Source: Comamonadaceae bacterium CG_4_10_14_3_um_filter_60_75 (GTDB lineage Bacteria; Pseudomonadota; Gammaproteobacteria; Burkholderiales; Burkholderiaceae_C). Taken from it: DNA of 11,261 bases. Position 1 is the first letter of the stretch. Every line of letters begins with the position of its first letter. Location: contig PFKL01000036.1 in assembly GCA_002784245.1 (NCBI GenBank), positions 1 to 11,261 of the forward strand, given 5' to 3'. The position numbers were made by a program, and so were the translations under genes. The notes beneath the pieces were generated by a model, which worked only from the letters and a program-made list of their open reading frames with translations, did not search any database and was not told the DNA's origin. Positions 8,574-11,261 of the stretch are shown here, piece by piece.

Positions 8574-8966
8574 ATGACACTGCAGTACCAGCTCAAAAAC
8601 GACCACTACCATCTGTATGACCTGAGCACGCCTGCCAGCAAGTTCACCGGAGAACACCGCCTGCGGCTACGCACCGACACAGTGGCGATTGCCTTTGACG
8701 CCAGCACCGGCGCCTTGCGCGAACACGGCAGCCCGTTGCGTATTCACTGCTGGGCCAACAACACGCGCCGGCGTCTGCGTGCCAGTGGTGCGCTCGACCG
8801 TGCCAATGACCTGGTGGTGGTGTCGGGGCCGCTGCCGGTGGATGAGATCAACAAGTGTCTGAAGATCGACGGCTATTGCCGTGACATGTTTACCAGGCTA
8901 AATGAATTGCCGCATGGCAAACGCTTGGGCAACACCGCGAGTGCATGGCAAAGAACTGCCAATTAG
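8574..8966 (+). CDS. Hypothetical protein, 130 residues
   Basis: I do not recognise the family. The start at 8574 is chosen for the strong GGAGGT just upstream (8565-8570), although the spacer to the ATG is short (four bases after GGAGG). The protein is soluble-looking, with no signal peptide or membrane segment. It is rich in charged residues and Thr, with alternating hydrophobic stretches suggesting beta strands (for example VAIAFDASTGAL, then NDLVVVSGPLPVDEINKCLK). It has three cysteines (in IHCWAN, NKCLK and GYCRD), but their spacing does not form an obvious metal site. Codon use is GC-rich at third positions like the neighbours, supporting a real gene. It is divergent from the small membrane-protein gene and convergent with the isomerase gene. 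The stop TAG (8964-8966) lies inside the left arm of a palindrome. Function unknown. Confidence 0.75.
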   Translation: MTLQYQLKNDHYHLYDLSTPASKFTGEHRLRLRTDTVAIAFDASTGALREHGSPLRIHCWANNTRRRLRASGALDRANDLVVVSGPLPVDEINKCLKIDGYCRDMFTRLNELPHGKRLGNTASAWQRTAN

Positions 8967-8996
8967 CTATTACATCAATAGCTAATTGCGCTTTTT
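8961..8996 (+). terminator. Perfect palindrome plus T-run at the end of the hypothetical gene
   Basis: AATTAGCTATT (8961-8971) and AATAGCTAATT (8977-8987) form a perfect 11-bp stem with a 5-base loop. GCGC and five T residues (8992-8996) follow. The left arm contains the TAG stop of the plus-strand gene. The stem is AT-rich, so it would be a weak intrinsic terminator. No T-run follows it on the minus strand, so it is not an obvious terminator for the opposing isomerase gene. The right arm is also the first part of a 36-bp repeat copy. Confidence 0.5.
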
Positions 8997-9013
8997 ATGA
9001 AAGCTCTGGAGGC
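8978..9013 (+). repeat. 36-bp interspersed repeat, copy D (between convergent genes)
   Basis: The core is ATAGCTAATTGCGC, 11 bases, then GCTCTGGAGGC. It follows the same two-block plan with the same spacing as copies A-C. The left block is also the right arm of the palindrome at 8961-8987. It lies between the convergent hypothetical gene and the isomerase gene, with no coding function visible. Confidence 0.65.
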
Positions 9014-9134
9014 TATTTATCTATGTTTTCTGAAACCGCCCGCGACGATCGTGGGCAGCGGGTGATTTCGGCAAAGGCTTCGGCCCAGGCGATGCCCGAT
9101 GCGGGCCAGAAAAGGGGCTCATTCCAAAATGTGG

Positions 9135-9929
9135 TCAAGCGTGTTGCGCCATCCAGCCCAGGCCCGCGCTGGTGCCGCCCGGGCCTGGACGCTGCGGGCG
9201 GTACTCGCAGCCCACCCAGCCGGTATAGCCCAGTGCATCGATCAGCGCCAGCAGATAGGGGTAATTCAGTTCGCCCAGGTCGGGCTCATGGCGCTGCGGC
9301 ACACCGGCAATCTGGATATGACCGACCTGGCCGGTGGGCAGGTAAAGTTGCAGTTTGGTGGCCAGGTCACCTTCAACGATCTGGCAGTGGTACAGGTCCA
9401 TCTGTACTTTCAGGTTGGGCTCATCCACGTCGACCAGCACCTGATGCGCCACGTCCTGCCGGTGCAGGTAGTAGCCGGGCATGTCGCGCGGATTGATCGG
9501 CTCAATCAACACCTGCACGCCATGCCGTGCAGCCGTTTGTGCCGCCCAGCGCAGGTTGCTGACGTAAGTACGGTAGATCTCCTGCAATGTACCTGTCTCG
9601 GGCAAAAGGCCGGCCATCACATGAATGCGCGGACACGCCAGCACGTCGGCGTAAACCAGCGCTTGCATCACGCTTTGGCGAAAGTCAGCTTCGCGGCCAG
9701 GAATACACGCCAGCCCGCGTTCGCCCGCGTCCCAGTCACCCGGCGGTGCGTTGAACAGCACTTGCTGCAGGCCATGCGCTTGCAGCTGTGCGGCCAGCTC
9801 TTGGGGCGCGTGGGCATAGGGGAAAAGATACTCCACCGCTTTGAAGCCATCTTGGGCAGCGGCTGCAAAACGGTCCAGAAAATCATGCTCGGGGTAGAGC
9901 AGTGACAGGTTGGCGGCAAATTGGGGCAT
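9135..9929 (-). CDS. hyi: Hydroxypyruvate isomerase family protein (Hyi/OtnI type TIM barrel)
   Basis: Members of this family interconvert hydroxypyruvate and tartronate semialdehyde (Hyi, glyoxylate/glycerate pathway) or isomerise 2-oxo-tetronates (OtnI). The 264-residue product matches the usual length of about 258. It opens with [21 protein letters not shown], typical of the family. Candidate metal and catalytic residues are E143 (LIEPIN), D178 (QMDLYH), H204 (HIQIAG) and E242 (GCEYRP). [17 protein letters not shown] resembles E. coli Hyi, whereas HVMAG and [15 protein letters not shown] resemble OtnI, so the exact substrate is open. The start at 9929 is chosen because family homology begins there; an in-frame ATG at 9998 would add 23 unconserved residues. 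No clear ribosome site is seen. It lies downstream of the LysR gene on the same strand, 238 bases away. No glyoxylate carboligase or tartronate semialdehyde reductase gene is visible. Confidence 0.9.
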   Translation of the reverse strand: MPQFAANLSLLYPEHDFLDRFAAAAQDGFKAVEYLFPYAHAPQELAAQLQAHGLQQVLFNAPPGDWDAGERGLACIPGREADFRQSVMQALVYADVLACPRIHVMAGLLPETGTLQEIYRTYVSNLRWAAQTAARHGVQVLIEPINPRDMPGYYLHRQDVAHQVLVDVDEPNLKVQMDLYHCQIVEGDLATKLQLYLPTGQVGHIQIAGVPQRHEPDLGELNYPYLLALIDALGYTGWVGCEYRPQRPGPGGTSAGLGWMAQHA

Positions 9930-10038
9930 GGTGCGCGCGATGTTATCCGGGTGTGCTGCGGGGCAGGTCCGGGTGGGTGCGACAAGGCGTGATGCCAAGG
10001 GATGCCATTGCTAAAGACCAGGGCCTACGTCGAACCCG

Positions 10039-10176
10039 GCACGGCGACTGGGTTATGCGCATGCGGTTTTGGGGGGTGAACACGCACGAAACGGACGGTG
10101 GACGGTGTAGTGCGCGAGGGATGGTCGGCGCGCACCTCACACCCCAAAGTCCGGTCGCATAACCCAATCACCGTGC
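10039..10176. repeat. 138-bp imperfect inverted repeat, candidate MITE or large hairpin
   Basis: The left arm starts at 10039 and the right arm ends at 10176. The outer 21 bases pair with only two mismatches and include perfect TGGGTTATGCG (10049-10059) and CGCATAACCCA (10156-10166). After six or seven unpaired bases the arms match again for about 13 bases (11 of 13 paired), from 10067-10079 against 10137-10149. The central 57 bases are unpaired and contain a small direct repeat of GGACGGTG/GACGGTG (10093-10107). The right arm carries the last codons and the stop of the LysR gene. I see no clear target-site duplication and no coding sequence inside. Confidence 0.7.
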
Positions 10177-11148
10177 GTGAGCGCTTCTCGGGGAGATTCT
10201 TTGCCCCAAACCCGCGTTCGAACTGTGCGCCCTGCGCAAACACGCCTGCAGCGCCAACGTCACCCGCGCGGGTTGCGGCGACGCGCGCACGATGCCAAAA
10301 AAAATGCAGTCGTAGCGAAAGACTTCCGGGTGCACCGCCTTCATGCGGCTCTGGCGCACAAACTCGGCGGCGTAGTGGTCGGGCAAGAAACCCAGAAAAC
10401 GCCCCGACAAAATCAGCGTAGCGATTGACTCCTGGTCGTAGCCGGTGGCCGCGCGGCTCAGCTGCACCTGTTGCGCCTGCTCCATATTGGGCGAGTGGTA
10501 GCCCAGTCCGGCAAACGGGTACTGGCGCAGCGCGTCCCAGTCGGCGGGCTGATGCGCTGCGGTCGCCTTGAAAAGCGGGTGCGCCGCGCTGCAATACAGG
10601 TACATTGTTTCGGCAAACAGCTCGTCGTAAGCCAGCAGACCCGAGCTGCGGTGGCCGGGGACGACGCCGACCTGAAACTCGCCGTCGAGCACACCGCGCT
10701 CGATGGTGTTGAGTGGGGCCACGTGCAGGTGCAGCGCCACATCAGGGGCCTGCGCGGCAAACAGCGCAATCGCCTCACCGATGTGCGCGGCGGGGTTGCT
10801 GGCGGTTTTGTCGAACACCGCCAGATGCAGCTCGCCGCCCATGCGCTGGTGAATTTCATCCACCCGGCTGCGAAACGCATCGGCACTGGCCAGCAGGCGC
10901 AGCGTCTCGGCGTAAATTTGCTGGCCCTCGGGGGTCAGGGCAAAGCCGGCGCGCCCGCGGCGGCACAACGTCAGGTTGAGCCGTGTTTCCAGGTCTTTGA
11001 TGTGGCGGCTGACCGTGCTGGTGCCAATGTTGAGCGCCAGTTCGGCCGCGGCCATGCCGCCGCAGTCGGCCACGGTTTTGAAGACGCGCAGCAGACGCAG
11101 ATCCATGTCACTGAGCTGGCCCAGGGCGGCGCGGGTTTTTACTTGCAT
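10168..11148 (-). CDS. LysR-family transcriptional regulator
   Basis: This is a cytoplasmic DNA-binding regulator of 326 residues, a usual LysR length. The winged helix-turn-helix lies at about residues 15-75: DLRLLRVFKTVADCGGMAAAE, then IGTSTVSRHIKDLETRL (recognition helix), then LCRRGRAGFALTPEGQQIY. The effector-binding domain follows from about residue 95 (GGELHLAVFDKTASNPAAHIGEAI) to near the end. The ATG at 11148 is chosen because the region just before the HTH continues back to it. An ATG at 11106 (MDLRLL) is the alternative, and 11214 would run into the shared promoter. No strong ribosome site precedes any of them. It is divergent from the gene starting at 11245, its likely target by the common LysR arrangement. 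The C-terminal residues SAHAR and the stop lie within the arm of an inverted repeat, so the tail may be altered. The ligand cannot be told. Confidence 0.93.
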   Translation of the reverse strand: MQVKTRAALGQLSDMDLRLLRVFKTVADCGGMAAAELALNIGTSTVSRHIKDLETRLNLTLCRRGRAGFALTPEGQQIYAETLRLLASADAFRSRVDEIHQRMGGELHLAVFDKTASNPAAHIGEAIALFAAQAPDVALHLHVAPLNTIERGVLDGEFQVGVVPGHRSSGLLAYDELFAETMYLYCSAAHPLFKATAAHQPADWDALRQYPFAGLGYHSPNMEQAQQVQLSRAATGYDQESIATLILSGRFLGFLPDHYAAEFVRQSRMKAVHPEVFRYDCIFFGIVRASPQPARVTLALQACLRRAHSSNAGLGQRISPRSAHAR

Positions 11149-11244
11149 AAATTGGTAACTTTGTGGTGATACTTGATCATTTATAAGAGTAACCGAGTTG
11201 CCCACAATCAGCAACTTCTTGTTATCACACCAAGGCAGACCGCC
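11149..11244. promoter_or_regulatory. Divergent LysR-type control region
   Basis: These 96 AT-richer bases separate the regulator from the divergent gene. CTT-N10-AAG (11172-11187) contains T-N11-A spacings and could be a LysR recognition box. A long-range inverted repeat, TTGTGGTGATA (11161-11171) against TATCACACCAA (11223-11233), pairs at 9 of 11 positions and spans the region. A possible promoter for the rightward gene is TTGCCC (11198-11203), 16 bases, TGTTAT (11220-11225), each hexamer matching four of six consensus bases. All assignments are by eye. Confidence 0.45.
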
Positions 11245-11261
11245 ATGAACATGCCCGACAC
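11245..11261 (+). CDS. Start of a divergent gene, cut by the right edge
   Basis: Only ATG and about four more codons (MNMPD, then an incomplete codon) are visible. The start is supported by an AAGG purine run 9 bases upstream (11232-11235) and by its position opposite the LysR gene, whose usual regulatory target is the divergent gene. The product cannot be identified from so few residues. A second in-frame ATG at 11251 is possible. Confidence 0.5.

Noticed and set aside
9094..9106. GCCCG-ATG-CGGGC hairpin as a terminator for the isomerase gene
   Set aside because: The stem is only 5 bp and no T-run follows on the minus strand.
9021..9122. Short minus-strand open frame of 33 residues between the isomerase gene and repeat D
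   Set aside because: No convincing ribosome site, a Pro/Arg-rich translation, and it abuts the repeat; not supportable as a gene.
10039..10176. Integron attC site
   Set aside because: The conserved ends read GTTATGC outward-left and GCATAAC at the right, the reverse of the AAC...GTT arrangement of attC. They do not fit RYYYAAC/GTTRRRY, and no integrase or cassette is present.
1..11261. CRISPR array, tRNA, rRNA or transposase gene
   Set aside because: No regularly spaced direct repeats, no cloverleaf or rRNA signatures, and no transposase-like translation were seen in any frame.

Overview
This is a GC-rich window dominated by a complete recC and recB and the 5' third of recD, all on the minus strand. 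Protein resemblance, base composition and a small interspersed repeat all suggest a betaproteobacterium of the order Burkholderiales. The likely family is Comamonadaceae (Rhodoferax/Polaromonas-like). The family-level guess rests on my recollection of similar repeats in those genomes and was not searched.

Layout, read along the minus strand from the right. A LysR-type regulator (10168-11148) diverges from a gene of which only the first bases are visible (11245 to the right edge). Downstream of the regulator are a 138-bp imperfect inverted repeat (10039-10176) and a hydroxypyruvate isomerase family gene (9135-9929). A short plus-strand gene of unknown function (8574-8966) converges on that isomerase gene; a perfect 11-bp palindrome overlaps its stop codon. 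Divergent from it starts the recombination cluster: a small tail-anchored coiled-coil protein (7983-8366), recC (4395-7937), recB (817-4398) and recD (cut by the left edge, 1-817). recC/recB overlap by 4 bp (GTGA) and recB/recD by 1 bp (TGATG), so the three subunits look translationally coupled. RecB has all helicase motifs and the nuclease residues D1083, D1096 and K1098. RecC has the expected N-terminal signature. RecD has an intact Walker A. The products should form a working RecBCD helicase-nuclease for double-strand break repair and degradation of linear DNA.

No novel defence or mobile system is evident. The most notable non-gene structure is a family of four diverged copies of a 36-bp repeat whose two conserved blocks are always exactly 11 bases apart. 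One copy lies inside recB and one inside recC. These two are read in the same frame and give related peptides. A third copy forms the junction between the small membrane-protein gene and recC, carrying the stop codon and the likely recC ribosome binding site. The fourth follows the plus-strand orphan gene. The inverted repeat beside the LysR gene is a second, separate candidate mobile or regulatory element.
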